Below are positions 8,721-16,600 of a stretch of 64,000 nt of DNA, in pieces; position 1 is the stretch's first letter, and each line of letters opens with the position of its first letter. Location: the NCBI RefSeq assembly GCF_000988205.1, contig NZ_LAYQ01000016.1, positions 124,001 through 188,000 of the forward strand, written 5' to 3'. The stretch comes from Corynebacterium minutissimum. GTDB lineage: Bacteria > Actinomycetota > Actinomycetes > Mycobacteriales > Mycobacteriaceae. The translations under genes and the position numbers were made by a program. The notes below the pieces were generated by a model. That model searched no databases, was not told the DNA's origin, and was given only the letters and a program-made list of their open reading frames with translations.

Positions 8721-9508
8721 TTCGAAGGTTTTTAGCGGGGGCCTTTATCGCCCTAGTGTTAGGCGGACCGGTCGCTGCTGGTTTGTTTGGCATTGAACTG
8801 TCGGCGCATGGCGTGCCCTTCGCTAACGGTAACGAGGAGGGTTTCCTAGGAACAGAACACCTGGGGAGAAGCGTGGGCGCTGCAGTGCTTGTCGGTGGCC
8901 GGTCCTTGGTCGTAACTGCAATTATCGTCGGTTCTTTGACCACGGCATTTGGCGCTCTATTCGGTATCTTGGGGTCGCTAAAGCCAAAACTGGGCTTCTT
9001 TATTGAAGCAGTGGCGGATGTCACCATCTTGGTGCCCGCAGTAATTCTTTTGCTTTTAACCGCAGTCTTGTATCCCAATGGTGGGCTACCAGCGCTTATT
9101 GGTGTTTCGGTTGTGGTGGGTACGCCTTATGCTGCCCGTGTGGTCGCCACCGCCACCTATCCCGTTGCTAACGCTGGTTATGTTCAGGCTGCGCTGGGCA
9201 GTGGCGTATCGACCGTCTCGATAATCTTGCGGGACATCATTCCCAATATTTCCGCAGTACTTCGTTCGGTATGGAGTCTTCGCATTATCGAAGCGCTGTA
9301 TGTGCTGGCTACGGCGAGCTTCCTTGGGGTCGGGAGAAGCCTCGGTGAGTTTGCATGGTCAGCGATGGTGCGGGATAACGCGAGTGGAATATCACTGAAC
9401 CCCTGGTCAGTACTTGCACCAGCCGCCGCGTTGGCAGCGACATCGATTGCTGTAGTGGCCCTGATTAATGGGAGGCAGAAGGAACCGAAGGATGTGCCGA
9501 GCTCGTGA
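8717..9508 (+). CDS. ABC transporter permease, DppC/NikC type
   Basis: A 263-residue membrane permease and partner of the preceding gene, overlapping it by 4 bases (ATGA). GTEHLGRSVGAAVLVGGR near residue 45 matches the DppC/OppC entry region (usually GTDxxGRD) and VQAALGSGVSTVSIILRDII is the EAA loop. It is slightly short for the family (usually 280-300 residues). Confidence 0.85.
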   Translation: MIRRFLAGAFIALVLGGPVAAGLFGIELSAHGVPFANGNEEGFLGTEHLGRSVGAAVLVGGRSLVVTAIIVGSLTTAFGALFGILGSLKPKLGFFIEAVADVTILVPAVILLLLTAVLYPNGGLPALIGVSVVVGTPYAARVVATATYPVANAGYVQAALGSGVSTVSIILRDIIPNISAVLRSVWSLRIIEALYVLATASFLGVGRSLGEFAWSAMVRDNASGISLNPWSVLAPAAALAATSIAVVALINGRQKEPKDVPSS

Positions 9509-10971
9509 TTGATGTAGATATTTCCGTGATGCAAAGCGGGCACGTTATCCTACCCCGCACAGTGCTCACTGCCCGAGCGGGTGAAATTACGGTTTTAACT
9601 GGGGTGAGCGGCTCCGGGAAGACCTCACTTTTAAAGGCATTGATTGGTGCGGTACCGGAGAGATCGGAAGTAATTGGTGAGGTTTCTGTCGAGTCCAGTG
9701 AGTGGCGAGATGTAAACCCGCTGGAGCTTTCATCATGTGAATTAGCTCATTTTCGCCGTGAGCACATTGCTTTCGTAGGACAGGATCCGGGCGCCGAGTT
9801 GCCACCATTGATGTCAGTAGCCCGGATGCTCCGGGAGCTAGCTCCAGCGGCCGACGTTGCAGCGTTGCTGCAGCGTGTAGATCTTCCAGCCAGCATTGCT
9901 TCCCGACGTATTCACCAGCTTTCTGGTGGACAGCAGCGACGGGTGGCACTGGCTCGGGCACTATCGCGTTCGCCTGAAGCCATCGCTCTTGATGAGCCCT
10001 TCGCCGGCCTTGACTCCGATACTTCGACGGTAATCGCTCATCTGCTAAGAGGCCTCGCGGATAGTGGCGTTACGGTCATTTTCACCGCCCACCAGGTTCC
10101 TAAGCTTGCGATTTGCATTGACTCGGTCGTGGCTGTCGGGAATGGAACGGAAAAAAGCGATTCGATCACCCAGCGCGTGGAACGCCAGAGTGTAGAGACG
10201 ACTTCTGGCCACAGCCCGCGTTCAGTAACGAAAGGCATCCAGGTCACAGAACTCTCCAAAGCCTCGATTGGTGAATCTATGCCGGGGGCGGGGGCAGGGG
10301 CGGGCGCGTCTCCAGTCTTAAGAGTTTCCAACCTGAGCTGCGTGAATAATGAACGCGTGACTCTTTTTCAGGGCCTCTCTTTCGCTGTACAGCGTGGCAC
10401 TATGGTTGGGGTCAAGGGACCGTCGGGAAGCGGAAAGTCGACACTACTTCGGTGCCTAATCGGGCTAAACCACGCAGAGTCGGGTGAGATTGAATGTGCT
10501 GGTGTAACTCGTGAAGCTAAGCGTACATGGCCACGGAAGAATCGTTTGATGATGCAGATAGTTCCGCAGGATCCTGCCTCTACGTTGAACCCGAAAATGA
10601 CCGCGCTCGATGCCGTAGAGCGTGCAGCCCGGGTGTCGGTAAGGGGACGCCGTGACGCACGCCGAGCGGCAATAGATTTACTCGATAAAGTCGGTATCGA
10701 TAAGCAGCTCGCACAGCGTAAGCCAAGTGGACTCTCTGGAGGGCAGAGGCAGCGTGTTGCAATCGCACGTGCTCTAGCCGTGCGCCCAAAGCTCCTGCTC
10801 TGCGATGAAATTACCTCGGCGCTTGATTATCAAGCAGCGACCAAAGTGATGAGCGTTCTGCAAGAACTCAACAGCGAGGGAATGGGCATAGTTCTAGTCA
10901 GTCACGATGATGAGCTGCTGCAATCGTATTGCTCCACGGTTATCCCAATTGGAACTGCAGCTGTGGGTTGA
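9505..10971 (+). CDS. ABC transporter ATPase with two fused nucleotide-binding domains (DppD-DppF type)
   Basis: 488 residues containing two complete ATPase domains. Domain 1 (about 1-220) has Walker A GVSGSGKTS, signature LSGGQQRRVALARAL and Walker B AIALDEPFAGLD. A Gly/Ala-rich linker GAGAGAGAS near 265 leads to domain 2, with GPSGSGKST, LSGGQRQRVAIARAL and LLLCDEITSALD. It powers the two permeases, so one polypeptide replaces the usual D and F subunits. GTG 9505 overlaps the permease stop by 4 bases. It ends the rightward operon. Confidence 0.9.
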   Translation: MIDVDISVMQSGHVILPRTVLTARAGEITVLTGVSGSGKTSLLKALIGAVPERSEVIGEVSVESSEWRDVNPLELSSCELAHFRREHIAFVGQDPGAELPPLMSVARMLRELAPAADVAALLQRVDLPASIASRRIHQLSGGQQRRVALARALSRSPEAIALDEPFAGLDSDTSTVIAHLLRGLADSGVTVIFTAHQVPKLAICIDSVVAVGNGTEKSDSITQRVERQSVETTSGHSPRSVTKGIQVTELSKASIGESMPGAGAGAGASPVLRVSNLSCVNNERVTLFQGLSFAVQRGTMVGVKGPSGSGKSTLLRCLIGLNHAESGEIECAGVTREAKRTWPRKNRLMMQIVPQDPASTLNPKMTALDAVERAARVSVRGRRDARRAAIDLLDKVGIDKQLAQRKPSGLSGGQRQRVAIARALAVRPKLLLCDEITSALDYQAATKVMSVLQELNSEGMGIVLVSHDDELLQSYCSTVIPIGTAAVG

Positions 10972-11001
10972 GACCAAAGCCCTGCTATTCGGGCCTTGGT
11001 C
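10972..11001 (+). terminator. Possible terminator hairpin after ABC importer operon
   Basis: GACCAAAGCCC pairs with GGGCCTTGGTC (one mismatch) across an 8-base loop, beginning at the ATPase stop. No T-run follows, so it may be only a weak terminator or an mRNA end-stabilising structure. Confidence 0.45.
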
Positions 11002-11028
11002 CCCTCCAGACCTTAAATAGGCAGCATC

Positions 11029-13485
11029 TTGAAGATCGGGCGCGGGATGTGCTTCAGCACCATCATCATCCTGGGTGGGGTGACAGTTGCCGCACCTACT
11101 GCCGGTGCCGTCGGTGGATATACATACAAGGAGATGGAGGGGCGCCTCAGCAATCCAAGCGATTTAACTACCTGGGGGTATATGGGTGGATACGTCAATA
11201 ATGTTCCCACTAAAGGTGGAGAAGTCGACGGTTTTTCCACGCAGTTCGGAACGGGCGAGAACGCGTGGTCGATTTTCTACGGCGACGGTGATGAACAGGC
11301 TAAAGGGTTTTATAGCGATGCCATCCCCTTAGGCTCTGTAAAGGTGCAGGAAGTGCAAGGCGAACCTCTCCCCGGCGGTTCTCGTGATCTGAGTATGTCG
11401 GCAAAGAAGCTGGTGTTTGTCGCGTCAATTGTCGGTAACGACATTGTTAAAAATGAGGGTCTTTCTGAAAAGACTAAACAGCTCTTTGCGAGTGCGGGTT
11501 ACGTCGGATCGGATACTGATTCCGGCTATATCGGCCTTTTTGGTGAAAATTACGGCGTCGGGTTTACACACAAGCGTCCAGACGGACTTACTGCTGGCGA
11601 CGATGACGACGATGGGATTCTTTACAACACGTTCACGCAAGCCGACGTCATTGCACAGCTTTCCTCCTTGATTGCCGGCACCGCGATTTACGGTGACTCT
11701 GCTGGATACTTGGAAGTGACTGGCGAGAACCCCCTCACTGGCGGAAACCAGACACCCGTAACAATGGAGCAGTTTGAAGAGGCGATGACTGTGGGACTGC
11801 AGGTCCTCTCTGCGGATCTGGTGTTTGCAGGTGCGTCAAAGGGTGATACCAAGCAGAAGGAAGCGGATACCCGCGCCTTGACCGCCGCGTTTTTCAACAT
11901 CGCGAAGGCTATTCCTGACAACGCTGTTACTAATGCGGATATTAAGGTGCGCCACTACGTCCCTACCCAAGATGAGAACGCCTTAAACAAGTGGATCTCG
12001 CCATGGCTGGTTGATTTCAAGGCTTCCGCTGTACCGTCGATTGACACACTGCTTCCTGCTGCCGAGCCAGAACCTGAACCAGAAACTCCCGCCGAAGACC
12101 TCCACATCACCGGTGTGAAGGAGACTGGTGATGGTAACTATGTCATCACCCGAAGTGATAGTCAGGGGTGGACCATTAACCTGTCGGACCTGCGTAACCG
12201 CATCGAAGCTCTAGAGAACAAGGACACTGTTTCCCCGGAGGACTTGAAGAAGGTCCAGGACGATCTTGGCAAGATCCTCAAGGAGACCGAGGACCTTAAG
12301 GTCAAGGATGAGTCTCTTCAGAAGGAGATCGACAAGCTCAAGGGAGACGTCGAAGGTCTCGACACTCGTGTGAAGAATCTCGAAGGCCGCGTAACCCAGC
12401 TGGAAGGATCTGTCATCAAGGGGGTCGTCAAGAACTCTGATGGTACTTACACGCTCATCCGTGTTGACGGAACTAAGGTGCCGGGCAACATCGATACCTC
12501 TGGCTCTGTCACCAACGTCAAGACCGATGGCAAGGGCAACCTCGTCGTCACTATCGACGGTAAGGACAAGACTGTACCGCTCGACCAGGTCAAGGTCGTA
12601 GAAGAGAACAAGGGTACGCCGGACCACACCGTGACGATCACTACCCCGGACGGTAAGTCCGTGACCTTCAACGTCTTCGACACCTATGTCACCGACATTA
12701 AGTGGAACGAAGAGAAGGGTCTTTACGAGATCTACCGCTCAGACGTAGACGGCGGTAAGACTGTCTGGAAGACGATCGACCTGTCTGACCTGCGTAACCG
12801 CGTTGACGCACTGGAGAAGAAGGACTCGCCCTCTCGTGATGAGTACAACGCTCTTGTCAAGGACGTTCGCGAGAACCGTGAGCTGATCGAGAAGCTCAAG
12901 GAGCAGAACACTGCACATCAGGAGAACCTTACGGTCATCGAGAAGCAGCTTGTGGATATGCAGGCCGACCTTGATGACATCAAGGCACGTCTGACTGTTG
13001 TTGAAAACAATACTGACGCACTCACTAAGTGTGTCGCTGGAGCAGGTGCCGCTGGTATCCCGGCGCTGCTGTCTATCCCGCTCATGGTCATGACTCAGCT
13101 CAACATCCCTGGCATTAAGGACCTCAACACGCAGATCCAGAAGCAGATCGGTATGTACAATCCTGAGCTTGCACGTGCTTGGGAGCGTAACGGTGGTGTG
13201 TTGCAGGCTGGTGCTGTTCTGGCGGGTCTGGCTGGCATGATTGGTAGCATCGCTTACATTGCTAACCAGTGTGATCCGATGATGAAGACCCCAGCTGGTC
13301 AGGATACTGATCTGGGCAAGCTCAGCTCCAAGCTGGAGAAGGCCAAGACCGAATCTTCTTCTAAGAAGACTGAGTCTGAGAAGACAGAGCAGAACACTCC
13401 GGCAGAGTCTGCTGCAGAAGCTGAGGCTAACACTGACGCAGAGGCTGCTACAGCGCCGTCTGAGGAGCTTGTAGATGCGCAGTAA
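11029..13485 (+). CDS. Large secreted, membrane-tethered coiled-coil surface protein
   Basis: 818 residues from TTG 11029; ATG 11047 is an alternative and neither has a clear ribosome binding site. A signal peptide with hydrophobic core STIIILGGVTVAA ends near AGA-V. A globular N-terminal region of about 310 residues, of no family I recognise, is followed by an acidic Pro-Glu hinge (EPEPEPETP). Next come two related modules, each a short beta segment ending LSDLRNR(I/V)(E/D)ALE(N/K)KD followed by a long heptad coiled coil. A C-terminal block with Cys near 664 and Cys near 747 around two hydrophobic stretches, seen in corynebacterial surface proteins, leads to a Lys/Glu/Ala-rich tail. There is no LPXTG. 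An adhesin-like role is inferred. It is followed by a strong terminator. Confidence 0.7.
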   Translation: MKIGRGMCFSTIIILGGVTVAAPTAGAVGGYTYKEMEGRLSNPSDLTTWGYMGGYVNNVPTKGGEVDGFSTQFGTGENAWSIFYGDGDEQAKGFYSDAIPLGSVKVQEVQGEPLPGGSRDLSMSAKKLVFVASIVGNDIVKNEGLSEKTKQLFASAGYVGSDTDSGYIGLFGENYGVGFTHKRPDGLTAGDDDDDGILYNTFTQADVIAQLSSLIAGTAIYGDSAGYLEVTGENPLTGGNQTPVTMEQFEEAMTVGLQVLSADLVFAGASKGDTKQKEADTRALTAAFFNIAKAIPDNAVTNADIKVRHYVPTQDENALNKWISPWLVDFKASAVPSIDTLLPAAEPEPEPETPAEDLHITGVKETGDGNYVITRSDSQGWTINLSDLRNRIEALENKDTVSPEDLKKVQDDLGKILKETEDLKVKDESLQKEIDKLKGDVEGLDTRVKNLEGRVTQLEGSVIKGVVKNSDGTYTLIRVDGTKVPGNIDTSGSVTNVKTDGKGNLVVTIDGKDKTVPLDQVKVVEENKGTPDHTVTITTPDGKSVTFNVFDTYVTDIKWNEEKGLYEIYRSDVDGGKTVWKTIDLSDLRNRVDALEKKDSPSRDEYNALVKDVRENRELIEKLKEQNTAHQENLTVIEKQLVDMQADLDDIKARLTVVENNTDALTKCVAGAGAAGIPALLSIPLMVMTQLNIPGIKDLNTQIQKQIGMYNPELARAWERNGGVLQAGAVLAGLAGMIGSIAYIANQCDPMMKTPAGQDTDLGKLSSKLEKAKTESSSKKTESEKTEQNTPAESAAEAEANTDAEAATAPSEELVDAQ

Positions 13486-13507
13486 CCACTAGGCTCATCA
13501 GAGCATA

Positions 13508-13542
13508 AAAACACCCTGTAGCAGGCCGCTACAGGGTGTTTT
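13508..13542. terminator. Bidirectional rho-independent terminator
   Basis: AAAACACCCTGTAGC pairs perfectly with GCTACAGGGTGTTTT across a 5-base loop. The A-run and T-run on either side let it stop transcription from both the surface-protein gene and the convergent XRE-regulator gene. Confidence 0.88.
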
Positions 13543-13558
13543 CGCGTTGTTGCAGTTC

Positions 13559-13891
13559 TTATCTCTGGTACTGCGCAAGACTGTCCTGCACGACATCGAG
13601 TGCTGGCCAGAGCTGTAATCCCAGCGCTAACTCACAGGCTGCCAGGTGCTCAGCACGCGGCCACTGCTCGCCTGTCACGATTTTGCGCAGCGTGGCGTAG
13701 TTAACTCCGGTCAGCGCATCCAGCTGCCGCCAGGACAAGCCACGGGCTTCACGCTCAGCGCTTAAGCGCGCAACAGCCAGCCTCACGCTCTCCACGTGGG
13801 GTGCTTGTGTGATACGTGCTGTATCCGCTGCCCTGCGCTCAGGCCAGTGTGGGTAGTACTCCAGCGGCAGCACGGTCACGGGACGTGCCAT
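13559..13891 (-). CDS. XRE-like helix-turn-helix protein
   Basis: 110 residues. A helix-turn-helix is visible around 54-80: LSWRQLDALTGVNYATLRKI, with the Gln and Thr positions of Cro/C1-type domains. The N-terminal 40 residues are Arg/Pro-rich and unrecognised. AAAGGA stands 9 bases before ATG 13891. It is likely a DNA-binding regulator of the mobile element; its target is unknown. Confidence 0.65.
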   Translation of the reverse strand: MARPVTVLPLEYYPHWPERRAADTARITQAPHVESVRLAVARLSAEREARGLSWRQLDALTGVNYATLRKIVTGEQWPRAEHLAACELALGLQLWPALDVVQDSLAQYQR

Positions 13892-13949
13892 GGTCTATTT
13901 CCTTTGTATGTAGGTACTGCGTTCTCAGTCTAGTAGAGGCGAAAAAATA

Positions 13950-13973
13950 ACCCCGCAGGTTTCCCTGCGGGGT
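13950..13973 (-). terminator. Rho-independent terminator of ssb
   Basis: ACCCCGCAGG pairs with CCTGCGGGGT over a TTTC loop. On the minus strand it is followed by TTATTTTTTC, and it lies 9 bases after the ssb stop codon. Confidence 0.85.
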
Positions 13974-13981
13974 GTTGTGGG

Positions 13982-14389
13982 TTAGAACGGCACTTCTTCA
14001 GTGTCGTTAGCAGCGCCGTTCTCACGGCGTGCTGCCCGTGCTGCAGACTCGGCCTTGCTGTCGATGAGCTGCACCGTGTCGATGCGGGCAACCAGCGGGT
14101 AGTGCTTCACGCCATCCTTATCGGTGTAGTTGTCCGTCTTCAGCGAGTAGCTCACCGCAACACGATCACCAGCGCCGATGCAGCCGAAGACGCCGAGATT
14201 CTTAGCGTCCTGGACGTAGCCAGTAAGTTCGACGATCTCGGATTCGACCTTGCCGGTGGTCTTGGACTTGAAGGTGTTGCGTGCGTACACGTTGAGCTTC
14301 ACGGTAGCGCCACCATTAGCGTGCTCGAAGATCTTCGGCTCGCGTGCTGCGTTGCCAACGATGGTGCCAGTGTTGAAGGGGTTGGACAT
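13982..14389 (-). CDS. ssb: Single-stranded DNA-binding protein (element-borne)
   Basis: 135 residues with the SSB OB-fold start (NTGTIVGNAAREPKIFEHANG) and the acidic C-terminal tip EEVPF used to recruit repair and replication proteins. It is shorter than chromosomal actinobacterial SSB and lacks the long Gly-rich linker, fitting a plasmid or integrative-element copy. AAGGAG precedes ATG 14389 by 8 bases. It probably coats single-stranded DNA during transfer or replication of the element. Confidence 0.85.
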   Translation of the reverse strand: MSNPFNTGTIVGNAAREPKIFEHANGGATVKLNVYARNTFKSKTTGKVESEIVELTGYVQDAKNLGVFGCIGAGDRVAVSYSLKTDNYTDKDGVKHYPLVARIDTVQLIDSKAESAARAARRENGAANDTEEVPF

Positions 14390-14476
14390 GAGATTTCTCC
14401 TTGTATGAGTGAGTGACTGATTTGTCTTTCAATTGTGTGTTTGAGCAGCGGCTTTGCTGCTGCTGTAGTAGTGCTG

Positions 14477-14620
14477 TTACAGCACTGCCCAGGGCAGGTG
14501 TGCCCCTGCCGCTTCCAGGTCGCGTAGCTCTTGGGTTGCACCAGGATCGGCGTCTTCGCCGTCGATGCCGTCGCTCATCAGGTAGAGCAGCTCCAGGTCT
14601 TCGCGGGTGTGGTGATACAT
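14477..14620 (-). CDS. Small acidic hypothetical protein
   Basis: 47 residues, MYHHTREDLELLYLMSDG then an acidic stretch rich in Asp, Glu and Ala. A near-perfect AAGGAGG lies 6 bases before ATG 14620, which is the main evidence that it is real. The frame is open upstream to 14767, but those residues lack a good start signal. It lies between ssb and the DUF4192 gene on the same strand. Function unknown. Confidence 0.55.
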   Translation of the reverse strand: MYHHTREDLELLYLMSDGIDGEDADPGATQELRDLEAAGAHLPWAVL

Positions 14621-14743
14621 GCGTGCCTCCTTGTGGATCGGATCTTCAATCCGGTGTTTGGAGACAGCTCTGCTGTCGGGGCGCTTCTCCCCTGCTAGTA
14701 GAAGATGAATGTCTTCCCTGGTCATGGCACTGGCAGAAAAGAA

Positions 14744-14773
14744 ACCCCGCTGCAGCGTGAACTGCAACGGGGT
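14744..14773 (-). terminator. Terminator of the DUF4192 gene
   Basis: ACCCCGCTGCAG pairs with CTGCAACGGGGT (one mismatch) over a 6-base loop. Minus-strand sequence after it is TTCTTTTCTG. It begins 7 bases after the DUF4192 stop. Confidence 0.8.
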
Positions 14774-14779
14774 AGAGCT

Positions 14780-15805
14780 TTAAGCGTCGAACAAGAGGTA
14801 GTGTGCTTTCTCCGCACCTTGACGCACGCTTGTGATGAGCTTGCTGCCTAGGCCGAGGCTGATGGATCTGTCCACCAGGTTCGGAAAGTTCTCGGTCTCG
14901 TTCAGCTCAGTGGCTTTGTGCGCCGCCACGCCAGCTAGACTCGTCTGTCCTGTGGCTTGTGCGAGAACAGCGACGGTAGCGGTTACTTGTGAGCGCATCT
15001 TGAGCCAGTCTCGCGGCACTGTCTGCATGAGACGCTCTGCGAACGCCAGGCCTTGCTGCGGCTCGTCCAGCAGCGCGCCGAGCAGCGGGTCTCGCAGCAT
15101 CGGCGTGGTGAAGCACCTCAGCGCAGCACGGATGGCCTGTGTATCGGTGGGGTCAGAAATACCCTCTGTGGCCTGCTCGTATTCATGCTGCAGATCGTCA
15201 CGGAGGAAGTGAATCTCGTTCTCGTACCCCTCGACGTCGGCGATGATGTCTCGGTATGCTTCCTCGTCGATGCCGTGAGCCGTGCTGTTCAGACGCTCTT
15301 CTAGTTCACCACGTGACAGCGCTGGTAGCTGGCCAGTGTCCAAGATCATCTGCTGCAGCGCAGCAGAGCCGGCGACCTCGCTGACAACCCCGCTGCGTGG
15401 TGCTGAAAGGTCCTGTTTCTGGTACACAGTCCACCATCCAGTCCCAGAGGTGATCTCAGGAATCTGCACGATGGCGAGCACCGTTGGTAGTGGTGAGTCC
15501 TCACTGAGCAGGAACTCTGCCAGGTCATCTGCAGCTGAGGGGTCACTGTTGACCACGTACGCGATGACAGCGTCGGTGTTGACGCGGCCAGCCCATGCAG
15601 CGAACTGCGATTGGTTGGCGGTTAGCGTCTCAACAGCGTCGTCGAGGTCGAGCCGAGCGAGCGGTCCCAGGTGTAGACCAGGGGTGTCGTCGTTTCGTTC
15701 AAAGAACGCGATGACCAGTGAGTCCTGCGGGTAAAACCCCAAGATACCGGGGATATTGGCGAGGATGTCGCCGTGGGAGGTGAGCGTCTGCGAATAGGTG
15801 GACAT
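14780..15805 (-). CDS. DUF4192 family protein
   Basis: 341 residues from ATG 15805, which has AAGGAG 8 bases upstream; the frame is open to 15901 but without a start signal. GDILANIPGILGFYPQDSLVIAFFE at the N-terminus is the typical DUF4192 opening. The family is common in actinobacterial chromosomes, plasmids and integrative elements. Its biochemical role is not known to me. A perfect inverted repeat sits just upstream and may control it. Confidence 0.75.
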   Translation of the reverse strand: MSTYSQTLTSHGDILANIPGILGFYPQDSLVIAFFERNDDTPGLHLGPLARLDLDDAVETLTANQSQFAAWAGRVNTDAVIAYVVNSDPSAADDLAEFLLSEDSPLPTVLAIVQIPEITSGTGWWTVYQKQDLSAPRSGVVSEVAGSAALQQMILDTGQLPALSRGELEERLNSTAHGIDEEAYRDIIADVEGYENEIHFLRDDLQHEYEQATEGISDPTDTQAIRAALRCFTTPMLRDPLLGALLDEPQQGLAFAERLMQTVPRDWLKMRSQVTATVAVLAQATGQTSLAGVAAHKATELNETENFPNLVDRSISLGLGSKLITSVRQGAEKAHYLLFDA

Positions 15806-15820
15806 TGGAGCACTCCTTAT

Positions 15821-15859
15821 GCCAAATACGGGATGTGTGTGATCAATTCCGTATTTGGC
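15821..15859. promoter_or_regulatory. Perfect 11-bp inverted repeat upstream of the DUF4192 gene
   Basis: GCCAAATACGG at 15821-15831 and CCGTATTTGGC at 15849-15859 are exact complements with a 17-base spacer. The repeat lies immediately upstream of the ribosome binding site, so it is either an operator or a 5'-UTR hairpin that could mask translation. Confidence 0.5.
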
Positions 15860-15915
15860 CCCGGCTGTGCCGGGCAGTGCTATTACCGCGCCCTGCAGCA
15901 CCCCACGCGCTCAGT

Positions 15916-15969
15916 GCGTCGCTAGCGCTCGCCTGGTGCTTGCTTGCAGGGTGTGCGCGCTAGCGACGC
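15916..15969. repeat. Perfect 13-bp inverted repeat next to the resolvase gene
   Basis: GCGTCGCTAGCGC at 15916-15928 and GCGCTAGCGACGC at 15957-15969 are exact complements with a 28-base spacer. A second, looser pairing (CCCTGCAG with TTGCAGGG) is interleaved. It lies 25 bases after the resolvase stop. It may be the resolvase terminator, a recombination site, or a replication or transfer structure. Confidence 0.5.
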
Positions 15970-15993
15970 GGCCCTCGTGCTAGGTCTCGGCTG

Positions 15994-16566
15994 TTATGCG
16001 TCAGCCTCAAGGCGCTCGATGGCTCTGTAAATGGTGGGCCTGGACACGTTGAACGTCCTCGCCACTGCACTGACGGACTTACCACCGTCGATGAGTTCCT
16101 TGGCAACCTGTGCCTGTTCGTTAGTAAGCTTTGGCTTTGGCCCGGCTACCCTGCCCTGTGCGCGGGCGTGTGCAACGCCTTCACGGGTGCGCTGGATCAG
16201 GAGATCTCTTTCCCACTCAGCGAGTGAGGCCATGACGTTAATGACCACTTTGTCAGCAGGACGCGAGGTGTCGAGCGCTGGCTCTAGCACTTTCACGTTG
16301 ATATCACGTTCCGCGAGGTCAGCGATGGTGTTGACCGTCTCAGCGAGGCTGCGACCAAGACGGTCGAGCCTGGTCACAACAAGCGTGTCATCGGGACGCA
16401 TGTACGCCAGTGCGTCATCAAGGCCGGGGCGCTGCCATTTGGTGCCACTGATGGTGTCGGTGTAGATGTGCTTCGGGTCGCAGCCAGCGTCGATGAGCGC
16501 CTCGCGCTGGGTGTCGAGCGACTGCCCTTGCTTGGAGGTCGAAACGCGGGCATAACCAATAAGCAT
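15994..16566 (-). CDS. Small serine recombinase (resolvase/invertase family)
   Basis: 190 residues, the standard resolvase length. The catalytic serine is in IGYARVSTSKQ (S9), with TRLDRLGRSL carrying the active-site arginines, and a long E-helix around VINVMASLAEWERDLL. The C-terminal helix-turn-helix KSVSAVARTFNVSRPTIYRAI binds the recombination site. It probably resolves multimers or inverts a segment of the element. It is distinct from the large integrase at 19410. Confidence 0.92.
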   Translation of the reverse strand: MLIGYARVSTSKQGQSLDTQREALIDAGCDPKHIYTDTISGTKWQRPGLDDALAYMRPDDTLVVTRLDRLGRSLAETVNTIADLAERDINVKVLEPALDTSRPADKVVINVMASLAEWERDLLIQRTREGVAHARAQGRVAGPKPKLTNEQAQVAKELIDGGKSVSAVARTFNVSRPTIYRAIERLEADA

Positions 16567-16600
16567 TTAAATCACATCCGGCACTACTGGTGCTTCTTCG

